A stretch of 64,000 nt of DNA, taken from NCBI RefSeq assembly GCF_013761175.1, contig NZ_JACDUR010000003.1:310001-374000 (forward strand), read 5' to 3'. The notes below the pieces were generated by a model. The model saw only the letters and a program-made list of their open reading frames with translations, had not been told where the DNA came from and did not search any database. This stretch comes from Nonomuraea soli (GTDB lineage Bacteria; Actinomycetota; Actinomycetes; Streptosporangiales; Streptosporangiaceae). How positions within the stretch are numbered: the first letter of the stretch is position 1; each line of letters opens with the position of its first letter. Made by a program: the position numbers and the translations under genes. Of this stretch, positions 41,035-50,084 are shown piece after piece.

Positions 41035-42143
41035 AGCCAGCCGTTACGGCGGAAGCCGCGCCACAGCAGCGTGCACGCCACGCCCATGAACCCCAGCACG
41101 GCGGGGAAGCCCCACATCTGGGTGGCGCCCGGCAGGACGTCGAAGTTCATGCCGTAGATGCCCGCGATCATCGTGGGCACGGTCAGCAGGGCCACCCACG
41201 AGGAGATCTTGCGCATGTCCTCGTTGGCGATCGTGTTCGAGCGGGCCAGGGCCGCCTGCAGGATGGAGTTGGACAGTTCGTTGGACGACTCGACCTGCTC
41301 GCACACCCTGCTGAGGTGGTCGCTGACGTCGCGGAAGTATTCGCGCATCTCGTTGGGGATCACCCGGCGCTGCGGCAGCGCGGCCATGGGCGACTGGAGC
41401 GGGGTGATGGCCCGCTTCATCTCCAGCATCTCGCGCTTGAGCTGGTAGATCCGGTTGATGTCCCGCGAGGTGACGTCGGCGAAGACGGTCGCCTCGACCT
41501 CTTCCAGCTCCAGCTGCATGAGGTCGGCCACCTGCAGGTAGCGGTCGACGACGTGGTCGGAGATCGCGTGCAGTACTCCTGCCGGGCCCCGGTTCATCAG
41601 GTCGGGGGTGTCTTCGAGCCGCTCGCGCACCTCGGTCAGCGGGCAGTGCGCGCCGTGCCGTACGGTCACCACGAAGTCGGAGCCGAGGAAGACCATGATC
41701 TCGCCGGTGGCGATGATCTCGCTGGTCGCGGTCAGCTCGTCGTGGTCGAGGTAGGCGATGGTCTTCAGCACCATGAACAGGGAGTCGCCGTAGCGCTCGA
41801 CCTTGGGCCGCTGGTGAGCCTTGACGGCGTCCTCGACCGACAGCGGGTGCAGCCCGAACACCTCGGCCAGCCACTCCACCTCGGGCGCGGCGGGCTCGTG
41901 CAGGCCGACCCAGACGAAAGCCTTGGGACCGTTCTCCAGGAGGTTGTGCTCGCGCACCAGGTTCAGCGATTCGACGATGCCGTCGGCGCACACCCTCTGG
42001 CCGTCGATGTAGGCGCCGTACTCGACGATCGAATCGACCGGTGGGACGCAGGCGACCCGCTCAGGCATGACGATGGGCCGCATGACGTGCGGCGGCTTCA
42101 CGGGGTGACGGTTGCTGCGACGGAAAAGCGTGGACGAGCGCAT
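41031..42143 (-). CDS. corA: CorA-type magnesium/cobalt transporter
   Basis: A homopentameric divalent-cation channel of the CorA family, 370 residues. The large cytoplasmic N-terminal domain ends in two C-terminal helices with the selectivity signature YGMNF between them (about residue 331). Helical stalk sequences such as DVTSRDINRIYQLKREMLEMKRAITPLQ match the family. The start is ATG 42143, with AAAGGGA upstream; twelve further in-frame codons exist before it. Its stop codon shares CTAG with the kinase stop at the other strand. No Mg-sensing riboswitch is obvious upstream. Confidence 0.93.
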   Translation of the reverse strand: MRSSTLFRRSNRHPVKPPHVMRPIVMPERVACVPPVDSIVEYGAYIDGQRVCADGIVESLNLVREHNLLENGPKAFVWVGLHEPAAPEVEWLAEVFGLHPLSVEDAVKAHQRPKVERYGDSLFMVLKTIAYLDHDELTATSEIIATGEIMVFLGSDFVVTVRHGAHCPLTEVRERLEDTPDLMNRGPAGVLHAISDHVVDRYLQVADLMQLELEEVEATVFADVTSRDINRIYQLKREMLEMKRAITPLQSPMAALPQRRVIPNEMREYFRDVSDHLSRVCEQVESSNELSNSILQAALARSNTIANEDMRKISSWVALLTVPTMIAGIYGMNFDVLPGATQMWGFPAVLGFMGVACTLLWRGFRRNGWL

Positions 42144-42476
42144 GGCAGTCCCTTTCCGCCCGACCTTTGCACGCTCCACGCGTGACGAAAGACGTCATCA
42201 CCTCACAGCTAAGACTGCGTGGAGGAACGATCAGGCTGCCGGATTGGAGTGGTCGGGGGTACGCACCGCGGAGTACGCGTGCGAGCGCGTACTGCTGGGA
42301 TCACCAGGATTCATCCCGGACCACCTCCAATCACAAGAGACACCTCAAGCCGCCCTAATCTACCACAGGCGGTTTGAACCAAATTGACGATACTCCCCCT
42401 CGGCACCGCGATCAGGTAAAACGGCGCAAAGACTCTGGCCGCATCGGGACACCTGACTCACAGTAAAGTCTGCAGA
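42144..42476. other. 333-bp intergenic region between corA and alpha/beta hydrolase
   Basis: No gene or RNA could be recognised. It holds divergent promoters, including TAAAGT at 42464 for the rightward gene, and one perfect 8-bp hairpin AGTACGCG/CGCGTACT (42272-42293, 6-nt loop). The 42340-42470 part is less GC-rich than its surroundings. No M-box or tRNA structure was recognised. Confidence 0.5.
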
Positions 42477-43226
42477 ATGACGATCTCGTATGACGTGTCC
42501 GGCGACGGTCCCGCTGTGCTCCTGCTCCACTCGGGGGTCACCGACCGCCGCATGTGGGACGGCCAGGTCCAGCCCCTGGTCGATGCCGGGTACCGCGTGG
42601 TGCGCCCTGACCTGCGCGGCTTCGGTGATACACCGCTTCCTCCCCACACGTTCGACAACGCCGATGACGTGGCGGGCCTCCTGGACTTCCTGAACATCCG
42701 GCAGGTGACGCTGGTCGGCTCGTCGTACGGCGGCGAGGTCGCCCTGGAGGTGGCCGCGCGCTGGCCCGGCCTCGTCGACGGGCTGGTGCTGCTCGGCTCG
42801 GCGCTGCCCGGTCACGCGCCCTCCTTCGAGTTGCAGCTCGTCGGCGAGCGCGAGGAGGCGCTGGTCGAGGCCGGGGATCTGCAGGGTGCGGCCCAGTTGA
42901 TGGTCGACACCTTCCTCGGCCCCGACGCCGACGCGGCGGCCGGGCAGGCCGTGCTCCGGATGCAGATGCGCGCCTACGAGCTGCAGACCGCCGCAGGCGG
43001 GGGCCGTGCGAAGAACCCGTTCGAGCTGGCCGCGATCAAGGCGCCGACCCTGGTCGTCTCCGGTGCCCACGACCTCGACGACTTCCGCCAGATCGCCACG
43101 CACGTGGCCTCCCAGATCGCCGACGCCTACCACGTGGAGCTGCCCTGGGCGGGACACCTGCCGAGCCTGGAGCGGCCGTCGGCGACCGCCGACCTCCTCA
43201 TCGGGTTCCTGCGCAGGCCCCGGTAA
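42477..43226 (+). CDS. Alpha/beta hydrolase
   Basis: A 249-residue cytoplasmic hydrolase. The catalytic elements are complete: [15 protein letters not shown] (oxyanion side), DLRGFGDTP, nucleophile Ser in [14 protein letters not shown] (about 80), acid Asp in [13 protein letters not shown] and His in [11 protein letters not shown]. Substrate unknown; the family includes esterases, lactonases and C-C hydrolases. ATG 42477 is 7 nt after the -10-like TAAAGT with no Shine-Dalgarno site, indicating a leaderless transcript. It lies just upstream of purD and may share its transcript. Confidence 0.87.
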   Translation: MTISYDVSGDGPAVLLLHSGVTDRRMWDGQVQPLVDAGYRVVRPDLRGFGDTPLPPHTFDNADDVAGLLDFLNIRQVTLVGSSYGGEVALEVAARWPGLVDGLVLLGSALPGHAPSFELQLVGEREEALVEAGDLQGAAQLMVDTFLGPDADAAAGQAVLRMQMRAYELQTAAGGGRAKNPFELAAIKAPTLVVSGAHDLDDFRQIATHVASQIADAYHVELPWAGHLPSLERPSATADLLIGFLRRPR

Positions 43227-43250
43227 CCGGCACCTGGAACAATGGGGGCC

Positions 43251-44465
43251 GTGCGCGTTCTTGTGATTGGATCCGGCGGCCGGGAGCACGCCCTGTGCCG
43301 GTCCCTCAAACTCGACCCCCAGGTCACCGACCTCCACTGTGCCCCCGGCAACCCGGGCATCGCCGAGATCGCCGGCCTCCACGACGTCGATCCGCTGAAC
43401 CCCGCCCAGGTCACCGGCCTGGCGGTCGAGCTGGCGGCCGACCTGGTCGTCGTGGGACCGGAGGCGCCTCTCGTGGCCGGCGTCGCCGACGCAGTCCGCG
43501 CCGCGGGCATCCCGGTCTTCGGCCCCTCCAAGGAGGCCGCCCTGATCGAGGGCTCCAAGGCGTTCGCCAAGGACGTCATGGCCGCGGCGGGTGTGCCGAC
43601 CGCCAGGGCCTACACCTGCACGACCCCCGAGGAGGCCGAGCGCGCCCTGGCGGAGTTCGGCACCCCCTACGTGGTCAAGGACGACGGTCTCGCGGCGGGC
43701 AAGGGCGTCGTCGTGACCGGCGACCTCGGCAAGGCCCTGGCCCACGCGGCCTCCTGCCGCCAGGTCGTGATCGAGGAGTTCCTCGACGGCCCCGAGGTGT
43801 CGCTCTTCGCCCTCTGCGACGGCGTCACCGCCGTCCCGCTGCAGCCCGCACAGGACTTCAAGCGGGTCTTCGACGGCGACGAGGGCCCCAACACCGGCGG
43901 CATGGGCGCGTACACACCGCTGCCGTGGGCCCCCGCCGACCTGACCGAGCAGGTGATGCGCGAGGTCGTGCACCCGACTCTCGACGAGCTCGCACGGCGG
44001 GGCACGCCGTTCCAGGGTGTGCTGTTCGTCGGCCTGGCGCTGACGAGCAAGGGACCCAAGGTCATCGAGTTCAACGCGCGCTTCGGCGACCCCGAGACCG
44101 AGGTGCTGCTCGACCGGCTGGAGACCCCGCTGGCCGGGCTGCTGATGGAGTGCGCCACGGGCGCGCTGGCCACGACGCCCGTGTTCAGGCCGGGCTCGGC
44201 GGTCACCGTGATCCTCGCCTCCGAGGGCTACCCGGACAGCCCCGTGAAGGGCGACGAGATCACCGGCCTCCACGAGACGGACGACGCCTACGTGCTGCAC
44301 GCCGGCACCTCGGCGATCGACGGGCGGATCGTGTCGTCGGGCGGCCGCGTGCTGGCCGTCGTCGGCCACGGCCCCGACCAGCAGAGCGCCAGGCAGGCCG
44401 CCTACGACCTCGTCGGCGGGATCCGGCTGCGTGGCTCCCACTACCGCAAGGACATCGCCCTGTGA
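43251..44465 (+). CDS. purD: Phosphoribosylamine-glycine ligase
   Basis: PurD (GARS) forms GAR from phosphoribosylamine, glycine and ATP, the second step of purine synthesis. 404 residues, an ATP-grasp enzyme. Motifs: [44 protein letters not shown], and [18 protein letters not shown] 43251 is chosen over ATG 43242 because PurD homologues start at (M)xVLVIG; no clear Shine-Dalgarno site for either. Its stop overlaps the start of purC (GTGA), so the two are translated together. Confidence 0.96.
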   Translation: MRVLVIGSGGREHALCRSLKLDPQVTDLHCAPGNPGIAEIAGLHDVDPLNPAQVTGLAVELAADLVVVGPEAPLVAGVADAVRAAGIPVFGPSKEAALIEGSKAFAKDVMAAAGVPTARAYTCTTPEEAERALAEFGTPYVVKDDGLAAGKGVVVTGDLGKALAHAASCRQVVIEEFLDGPEVSLFALCDGVTAVPLQPAQDFKRVFDGDEGPNTGGMGAYTPLPWAPADLTEQVMREVVHPTLDELARRGTPFQGVLFVGLALTSKGPKVIEFNARFGDPETEVLLDRLETPLAGLLMECATGALATTPVFRPGSAVTVILASEGYPDSPVKGDEITGLHETDDAYVLHAGTSAIDGRIVSSGGRVLAVVGHGPDQQSARQAAYDLVGGIRLRGSHYRKDIAL

Positions 44466-45298
44466 AGCACCTGCACTCCGGCAAGGTACGCGACCTGTAC
44501 CTGACCGACGAGGGCCACCTGCTGATGGTGGCCTCCGACCGGGTCTCGGCCTTCGACTACATCCTCGAACCCGGCATCCCCGACAAGGGCGCGATCCTGA
44601 CGCAGATGTCGCTGTGGTGGTTCGACCAGCTCGCCGACGTCGTGCCCAACCACATCGTGCAGCCGGGTCCCGACAAGCGCAGCGTCGTGTGCAAGCCGCT
44701 GAAGATGGTCGAGGTCGAGTGCGTGGCCCGGGGCTATCTGACCGGGGGCGGGCTGGCTGAGTACCGCGCGACGGGCACCGTGTCGGGGGTGGCGCTGCCG
44801 CCGGGTCTCGAAGACGGCTCCCGGCTGCCCGAGCCCATCTTCACGCCCTCCACGAAGGCGCCGATGGGCGAGCACGACGAGCCGATCAGCTTCGAGCAGG
44901 TGGTGGAGCTGGTGGGTGCGGAGACAGCGGATAAACTTAAAGAAATCACCATAAATACGTATAAAAAGGGTGCGCAGATCGCCCTCGACAAAGGCATCAT
45001 CGTCGCCGACACCAAGATCGAGCTCGGCTGGGACTCCAACGGAGTTCTTACACTCGGAGATGAAGTTCTCACCCCGGATTCGTCCCGTTTCTGGCCCGCC
45101 TCCGAGTGGCAGCCGGGACGCACTCAGCCCTCGTTTGACAAGCAGTTTGTCCGCGATTGGCTGACTTCGCCCGAATCAGGATGGGACAAAGCCTCAGGTA
45201 CCGAACCGCCTGCCCTTCCGGCCGAGGTGGTCGACCAGACCAGGCGACGCTACCTCGAAGCGTACGAACGCCTCACAGGTCACTCCTTTACCGCGTAG
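44462..45298 (+). CDS. purC: SAICAR synthetase
   Basis: PurC (phosphoribosylaminoimidazole-succinocarboxamide synthase) couples CAIR and aspartate with ATP. 278 residues; motifs [47 protein letters not shown] and [12 protein letters not shown] 44462 overlaps the purD stop by 4 nt. A stretch at about 44930-45070 is unusually A/T-rich (AAA, ATA, AAT, CTT codons), unlike the rest of the gene. Confidence 0.97.
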   Translation: MKHLHSGKVRDLYLTDEGHLLMVASDRVSAFDYILEPGIPDKGAILTQMSLWWFDQLADVVPNHIVQPGPDKRSVVCKPLKMVEVECVARGYLTGGGLAEYRATGTVSGVALPPGLEDGSRLPEPIFTPSTKAPMGEHDEPISFEQVVELVGAETADKLKEITINTYKKGAQIALDKGIIVADTKIELGWDSNGVLTLGDEVLTPDSSRFWPASEWQPGRTQPSFDKQFVRDWLTSPESGWDKASGTEPPALPAEVVDQTRRRYLEAYERLTGHSFTA

Positions 45299-45303
45299 TT
45301 CGG

Positions 45304-45350
45304 CTGGCTCGGGGGTTAACAACGGCTACTGTTAGCCCCTATCGAGCCAG
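45304..45350. terminator. Compound stem-loop after purC
   Basis: CTGGCTCG pairs with CGAGCCAG (8 bp) and encloses a second stem of GGGGTTAACA with TGTTAGCCCC. It starts 5 nt after the purC stop and ends 30 nt before murA, so it probably terminates the pur transcript; a regulatory role for murA cannot be excluded. Confidence 0.5.
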
Positions 45351-45380
45351 ACCGATATACGTCCCCGAGGAGCGGCAGGA

Positions 45381-46646
45381 ATGGTCCGTTACCGCGTGCG
45401 CGGTGGCAACGCACTGCGCGGAACCGCGTTCATCCAGGGCGCGAAGAACGCCGTGCTGCCGATGATCGGCGCCGCGTTGCTCGCCGCCAAGGGACGCACG
45501 GTGCTGCGCAATGTCCCGATCATCGAGGATGTCAGGCGCGCGGTCGAGCTCGCCCAGTCCGTCGGCGCCCACGTCGAGCTGCACGAGGCCGAGCGCACCC
45601 TGGTGATCGACGCCTCGCGGCTCACCAGCGCCGTGCTGCCCGCCGAGATCGCCCGCCGCTTCCGCGGCAGCGTGCTGTTCACCCCGGCGCTCATGCACCG
45701 CCTGGGCGAGGCGATCGTCGAAGGCGTGGGCGGCTGCAACCTGGGCAGCCGCAACCTCGACTTCCACTACCTGGGCTACAAGCGCCTGGGCGCGATCGTC
45801 GACGAGGGCGAGACCGTCATCCACGTCAAGGCCAGCGGCCTGACCGGAGCGACCCTGTACCTGGACACGCCCTCGCACACCGGCACCGAGAACCTCATCA
45901 TGGCCGCCTCGCTGGCCAACGGCGTCACCGTCATCGAGAACGCCGCGCTGGAGCCCGAGGTCCTCGACGTGATCGAGATGCTCACCAAGATGGGCGCGCG
46001 CATCACCGGCGGCGGCACCGGCTTCATCACCGTCGAGGGCGTCGACGAGCTGCACGGTGTCGAGCACACCGTCATGCCCGACCGGCTCGACGCCGGCGTC
46101 TTCGCCATGGCCGCCGCCCTCACCGGCGGCGAGCTGTCGCTCGTGGGCACCGGCCTCGACCTCGGCGTCGTGCGCTACAAGCTGGAGCAGATGGGCGTCG
46201 ACTTCGCCCGCCAGGGCGCGGTGCTGCACGTCAAGTGCGACCGCCCGCTGCGGCCGATCAACATCATCACCGACACCTACCCGGGCTTCGCCACCGATCT
46301 GCAGTCGCCCATGATGACCGTCGCCGCTCTGGCCGACGGCGTCAGCTACATCCACGAGCGCATCTTCGACGGCCGCTTCGCGCTGGCCGGCGAGCTCAAC
46401 AAGATGGGCGCCAGGATCGAGGTCGACGGCTCCCGCGCGGTCGTGCGCGGCCGTACGCCTCTGACCGGCACCATGGTGACCGCCCACGATCTGCGTTCCG
46501 GCATCGCCCTGGTGCTGGCGGGACTGGCGGCGACCGGTGAGACGGTCATCGAGTCCGGATACCTGATTGACCGCGGCCACGCCTATCTCGCCGACCGAAT
46601 GCGGGCCCTCGGCGCGGACATTACGCGAGAGATTTCTGGGCCATAA
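45381..46646 (+). CDS. murA: UDP-GlcNAc 1-carboxyvinyltransferase (MurA-type)
   Basis: MurA transfers enolpyruvate from PEP to UDP-GlcNAc, the first committed step of peptidoglycan synthesis. 421 residues, usual length. Lys22 (QGAKNA), catalytic loop Cys119 and Arg124 ([11 protein letters not shown], where E. coli has GGCTIGARPVD) and the PDRLDAG and TDMQ-like TDLQSPMM segments are present, so the enzyme should be active and fosfomycin-binding via Cys. The active-site loop differs by Asn-Leu in place of Pro-Val, suggesting a second or divergent MurA. ATG 45381 follows GAGGAG. Its place next to pur genes and a regulator, away from a cell-wall cluster, is worth noting. Confidence 0.88.
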   Translation: MVRYRVRGGNALRGTAFIQGAKNAVLPMIGAALLAAKGRTVLRNVPIIEDVRRAVELAQSVGAHVELHEAERTLVIDASRLTSAVLPAEIARRFRGSVLFTPALMHRLGEAIVEGVGGCNLGSRNLDFHYLGYKRLGAIVDEGETVIHVKASGLTGATLYLDTPSHTGTENLIMAASLANGVTVIENAALEPEVLDVIEMLTKMGARITGGGTGFITVEGVDELHGVEHTVMPDRLDAGVFAMAAALTGGELSLVGTGLDLGVVRYKLEQMGVDFARQGAVLHVKCDRPLRPINIITDTYPGFATDLQSPMMTVAALADGVSYIHERIFDGRFALAGELNKMGARIEVDGSRAVVRGRTPLTGTMVTAHDLRSGIALVLAGLAATGETVIESGYLIDRGHAYLADRMRALGADITREISGP

Positions 46647-46705
46647 AAAGGGTGTCCAAAGCCACTCTGAGCTGCTGAAACGGCTTCTCGGAGAGTCAAC
46701 CAGAA

Positions 46706-46724
46706 CGACTTTCCGGAAAAGTCG
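46706..46724. repeat. Short hairpin after murA
   Basis: CGACTTT and AAAGTCG form a perfect 7-bp stem around CCGGA. It lies 60 nt after the murA stop in a 145-nt gap and may be a weak terminator or an operator for the following regulator gene. Confidence 0.35.
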
Positions 46725-46791
46725 GGCGTGACATTACGGCCCCCGCGAGCGATCGTTCCAAAAGAGAGAGACAACTGCGACGGATGGCAGG

Positions 46792-48141
46792 ATGGGACGA
46801 ACATTGGTCGAGCGGACCGAAGAGCCTCCCCGAGTGTCACGCCCGGGCGCCATGACACCGGACCTCACCATCGGTGTGGTGGGGCCGCATGACCTCGTCG
46901 AGAGGGTCATGCTCATGGGCCACGCAGCCGCGCCCCTGCCGTGTCGTCTGGTGGCTGCTGCCTACCGCGACGAGCAGGAGGCAGCCGACAAGGTCACCCG
47001 GCTCGGTCCAGGAGTGGACGCGTGCCTGTTCGCCAGCCCGGTTCCCTACGAGCTGGCTCGACGTTCCGGCGTGCTCACCATGCCGGCGACATACGTGCAG
47101 GTGGGCGGGGCAGGGCTGATCGCGGCGTTGGCGAAGGCTGCACTTGACACCCGATTCGACCCCCAGCGGGTCAGCATCGACGTGATCAGCAGGGCAGAGG
47201 TTGAGGAGGCGTACACAGATCTGGGCATCTCCGCTACGGATGTCCACAGCCGCGACGAACCCGGCGCCACCGGGACCATCGCGGCCTACCACGAAAGACT
47301 GGCCCGTCAAGGGGCCACCACCGGTGCACTCACCTGCCTGCCCTCCGTGGCCGACAGGCTCCAGAGTGCCGGCGTGCCGGCCATCCGGATACGACCCACC
47401 TCCGCCGCCGTGCGTACGGCGCTGCACACAGCGGCGCTCCTGGGCGCACACCACCGGCTGGAGGAGTCACAGCTCACCGTCGTTCTCGTGGAGGTCCCCA
47501 CCCTCCGCGAGCCCGTACGGCGGGCATCACCGCGATACTGGCGCGACGAGCTACGTCTGTCGCTCCACCGGCTGCTGGTCCAGGAAGCCAACCGCATCAA
47601 CGCGACGGTCTGGCCGATCGACGACCACAGCTACCTGGTGACGGCGACCCGCGGCTCCATCGCCGCGGCCACCGACGGCTTCCGGGTCCTGCCCTTCGCC
47701 GCCCGCATCCGCGACGAGCTCGGTCTCGCCGTGGAGGTGGGCGTCGGCATGGGCCGCACCACCCACGACGCCGAATCCCACGCCCGCGCCGCCCTGGCTC
47801 GCACCCAGGCGGGAAAGCAGGCCCAGGGGTTCGCCGTCGACCGCGAGGGCCGCGCACTGGTCCCCGCACCCCGGATGCCCCCGGCGGGCTCCACACCCTT
47901 GAAGCCGAAGGGCATCGAGGTCCTGGCCAGACTCGCCGCCAAGCTCGAAGGCGGGGACACGGTGGTCGACGCCGAAGGTGCGGGCAAGATGCTGGGGGTC
48001 ACACCCCGCACTGCCCGGAGGTTGCTGCGCACGTTGGTTGACGAGGGACTCGCGTGGCCGCTGCCTCCTAACCGCACACCTCAGCCAGGCCGTCCACGGC
48101 AGCTCTACCGGCTGATCGTCGAGAAGCTCGGACCGCGCTGA
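46792..48141 (+). CDS. Putative regulator with cyclase-like domain and C-terminal winged helix
   Basis: A 449-residue protein that I cannot place in a named family. Residues about 25-200 look like a Rossmann-type ligand domain (TIGVVGPHDLVERVMLMG..., VRTALHTAALLG). Residues about 225-350 resemble a GGDEF/GTP-cyclohydrolase-III-like fold, with VEVGVGMGRTTHDAESHARAALARTQAGKQAQGFAVD. Residues about 375-445 form a winged helix (AEGAGKMLGVTPRTARRLLRTLVDEGLAWPLPPN...GRPRQLYRL). Known bacterial relatives with this order are sensors controlling nearby genes; the ligand is unknown. ATG 46792 is used, but ATG 46852 (MTPDLTIGVVG) fits the first domain better and could be correct. Confidence 0.6.
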   Translation: MGRTLVERTEEPPRVSRPGAMTPDLTIGVVGPHDLVERVMLMGHAAAPLPCRLVAAAYRDEQEAADKVTRLGPGVDACLFASPVPYELARRSGVLTMPATYVQVGGAGLIAALAKAALDTRFDPQRVSIDVISRAEVEEAYTDLGISATDVHSRDEPGATGTIAAYHERLARQGATTGALTCLPSVADRLQSAGVPAIRIRPTSAAVRTALHTAALLGAHHRLEESQLTVVLVEVPTLREPVRRASPRYWRDELRLSLHRLLVQEANRINATVWPIDDHSYLVTATRGSIAAATDGFRVLPFAARIRDELGLAVEVGVGMGRTTHDAESHARAALARTQAGKQAQGFAVDREGRALVPAPRMPPAGSTPLKPKGIEVLARLAAKLEGGDTVVDAEGAGKMLGVTPRTARRLLRTLVDEGLAWPLPPNRTPQPGRPRQLYRLIVEKLGPR

Positions 48142-48156
48142 CGCCCTTCACGGACA

Positions 48157-48196
48157 GGCCCGCCGTCCCCCTTCCCCTTTCCAGGGACGGCGGGCC
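48157..48196 (+). terminator. Hairpin terminator after the cyclase-like regulator
   Basis: A perfect 13-bp stem (GGCCCGCCGTCCC with its complement) closes a 14-nt loop, 15 nt after the stop. No U-tract. Confidence 0.7.
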
Positions 48197-48226
48197 GCTC
48201 GTCCCTGACGCCCTTAACGAGCGAAC

Positions 48227-48242
48227 AGTTCGTGCTACGAAT
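48227..48242. promoter_or_regulatory. MarR-type operator, upstream copy
   Basis: AGTTCGTGCTACGAAT contains the palindrome TTCG-5-CGAA and lies just upstream of TAGGCT (48248), the -10-like box 6 nt before the marR ATG. It closely resembles the perfect palindrome after the gene (48714). Confidence 0.6.
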
Positions 48243-48259
48243 AATGGTAGGCTGCCCGG

Positions 48260-48715
48260 ATGGGCAAGGACACGGGCGAAAAGCTGGGCGTGGTGAGCGC
48301 GCTGGTCCGCTCGGCGTTTCTCGTGAACGCCGTCTACGCCGAGTCAGCCCGCGAGTACGGCCTGACCCCCCAGCAGGGTCAGCTGCTGTGTGTCCTGATG
48401 GCCAAGCCCTACCGCATGAGCGAGCTGGGAGCGGTCCTGCGCCTGGCCAAGTCGAGCCTGACCGAGCTGGTCGACCGGAGCTCCCAGCGGGGGCTGGTGC
48501 GGCGCGAGCCCGACCCGAACGACGGCAGGGCCGTGCGCGTGACGCTGACCACGCAGGGCGGCAAGCTCGCCGACGCCTTCTACGGCGAGACCGTCAGGCG
48601 GATCGAAGGCCTGCCCGCGGGCCTCGGCGACACCGACAGGGAAATGCTCGCGGAGTTGCTGGCGCGCATGGTGATGGACAACGAGGCACCCGTCGTCTTC
48701 ATGGATCGCAATTAG
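48260..48715 (+). CDS. MarR-family transcriptional regulator
   Basis: A 151-residue dimeric winged-helix repressor. The DNA-binding part is clear (GLTPQQGQLLCVLMAKPYRMSELGAVLRLAKSSLTELVDRSSQRGLVRREPDPNDGRAVRVTLT), with the DxRxxxVxLT wing. N- and C-terminal helices form the dimer arm. ATG 48260 is 6 nt after TAGGCT with no Shine-Dalgarno site: leaderless. Similar palindromes lie before and after the gene, the second directly in front of the EamA transporter gene, which points to control of itself and of the exporter. The inducer is unknown. Confidence 0.88.
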   Translation: MGKDTGEKLGVVSALVRSAFLVNAVYAESAREYGLTPQQGQLLCVLMAKPYRMSELGAVLRLAKSSLTELVDRSSQRGLVRREPDPNDGRAVRVTLTTQGGKLADAFYGETVRRIEGLPAGLGDTDREMLAELLARMVMDNEAPVVFMDRN

Positions 48716-48730
48716 TTCGCATAGCGAACT
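48714..48730. promoter_or_regulatory. MarR-type operator, before the EamA gene
   Basis: AGTTCGCATAGCGAACT is a perfect 17-bp palindrome (7-bp arms, 3-bp centre) that overlaps the last bases of marR and lies about 55 bp before the EamA start. Its arms match the site upstream of marR. Confidence 0.65.
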
Positions 48731-48785
48731 GACATCCAAGGGCCGGTAAAGTTCTTGTCGGTGGCGCCCTGTAGGGTCATGAGCC

Positions 48786-49733
48786 ATGCAACAGGACACC
48801 ACTGACAAGCGCCAGACGATCCTGATCTGGGTGGCGCTCGGGCTGGTCTATGTGGTGTGGGGCTCCACCTACCTCGGCATCAAGCTCGCCATCGAGACGC
48901 TGCCCCCGATGCTTCACGGCGCGCTGCGGTTCTCCGCCGCGGCGCTGATCCTCGGTGTGGTCGTGGCGATCCGCAGCCGCGACGCCTTCCGCATGACGGC
49001 CAGGGAGTTCCTCGGCGCGGCGATCGTCGGCGTGCTCCTGCTCACCGCGGGCAACGGCATGGTGGCCGTCGCCGAGCAGCACATCTCGACCGGCCTGGCC
49101 GCGCTGCTCGTGGCCTCGGTGCCGCTGTGGCTGGTGATCTTCAGGCTGCTGGTCAGGGACCGGCCCAAGCTGGTCACGCTCATCGGCGTGCTGGTGGGCT
49201 TCGGCGGCGTGGCCGCGTTGTCGCTCAGCGGCGGGTCCGAGGGCTCCACCGCCGGCATCGTGGTGATCCTGCTCGCGTCGTTCTCGTGGGCGGTGGGATC
49301 GTTCCTGTCAGGGCGGATCGCGATGCCCAAGAACCCGTTCGCCGCCAGCACCGTCGAGATGGCGGTGGGCGCGGTGGGCCTGGCGGTGTTCGGCCTGTCG
49401 ACCGGCGAGCGCCTCGACTTCGCCCAGGTCTCGGCCACCTCGTGGCTGGGCCTGATCTATCTGATCCTGGTGGGCTCGCTGGTCGGGTTCACGTCGTATG
49501 TGTGGCTGCTGGGCAACGCGCCCATCTCGCTGGTGTCCACCTACGCCTACGTCAACCCGGTGGTCGCGGTGATCCTGGGCGCGCTGATGTTGTCCGAGCC
49601 GGTCACTCCGCAGATCCTCGCGGGCGGCCTGGTGATCGTGGTGGGCGTCGCTCTGGTGATCTCCACGGAACGCCGCTCGAAGCGCCCTGCGCCGTCAGCA
49701 AAAGGCCTGGAGCCCACGACCACGCGTCATTAG
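48786..49733 (+). CDS. EamA/DMT-family metabolite exporter
   Basis: A ten-helix drug/metabolite transporter of 315 residues made of two EamA halves. Family motifs include VYVVWGSTYLGIKLAIETLPPMLHGALRFSAAALIL at the start and YAYVNPVVAVILGALMLSEPVTPQILAGGLVIVVGVALVI at the end. The basic C-terminal tail is cytoplasmic. A TAGGGT box at 48772 lies 8 nt before the ATG, without a Shine-Dalgarno site. The MarR palindrome upstream suggests inducible expression; the exported compound is not known. Confidence 0.88.
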   Translation: MQQDTTDKRQTILIWVALGLVYVVWGSTYLGIKLAIETLPPMLHGALRFSAAALILGVVVAIRSRDAFRMTAREFLGAAIVGVLLLTAGNGMVAVAEQHISTGLAALLVASVPLWLVIFRLLVRDRPKLVTLIGVLVGFGGVAALSLSGGSEGSTAGIVVILLASFSWAVGSFLSGRIAMPKNPFAASTVEMAVGAVGLAVFGLSTGERLDFAQVSATSWLGLIYLILVGSLVGFTSYVWLLGNAPISLVSTYAYVNPVVAVILGALMLSEPVTPQILAGGLVIVVGVALVISTERRSKRPAPSAKGLEPTTTRH

Positions 49734-49742
49734 CATCCGAAT

Positions 49743-50084
49743 ATGACGTTACTTACATCTGTGGAGCCGCCCTACTACGCGGTGATCATCACCAGCAAGC
49801 TGACGAGCATGGATCCCGAGGGATACGAGGTGATGAACGCCCGGATGGCGGAGCTGGGCCGCAACTGGCCCGGCTACCTCGGACGCGAGTCGGTCACGCG
49901 TGCCGACGGCCACGAGCTGACGGTTCTCTACTACCGCGACGAGGAGTCGATCGCGGCATGGAAGGGCGACACCGAGCACCTGGAAGCGCAGCGGCTCGGG
50001 CGCGAGCGCTGGTACGAGTACTACGACATCCAGGTGGCACGGGTCGAGCGCGCTTACGGCTTCAGTCGAGATCGAGACAGATGA
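49743..50084 (+). CDS. ABM-domain (antibiotic biosynthesis monooxygenase-like) protein
   Basis: A 113-residue single ferredoxin-like domain of the ABM family, which includes quinone-forming monooxygenases and heme oxygenases. The pattern PPYYAVIITSKLTSMDPEGYEVMNARMAELGRNWPGYLGRESV and TVLYYRDEESIAAWKGDTEHLEAQRLGRERWYEYY is typical. ATG 49743 lies 6 nt after TAGCAT, which overlaps the EamA stop. The gene overlaps the end of the convergent decarboxylase gene by 23 nt. Function in vivo unknown. Confidence 0.82.
   Translation: MTLLTSVEPPYYAVIITSKLTSMDPEGYEVMNARMAELGRNWPGYLGRESVTRADGHELTVLYYRDEESIAAWKGDTEHLEAQRLGRERWYEYYDIQVARVERAYGFSRDRDR

Noticed and set aside
42112..42387. A small plus-strand gene between corA and the hydrolase
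   Set aside because: It starts inside corA, shows no recognisable motif, and has no ribosome site.
42144..42476. Magnesium riboswitch (M-box) or tRNA upstream of corA
   Set aside because: No matching secondary structure or conserved sequence was recognised; only an isolated 8-bp hairpin.
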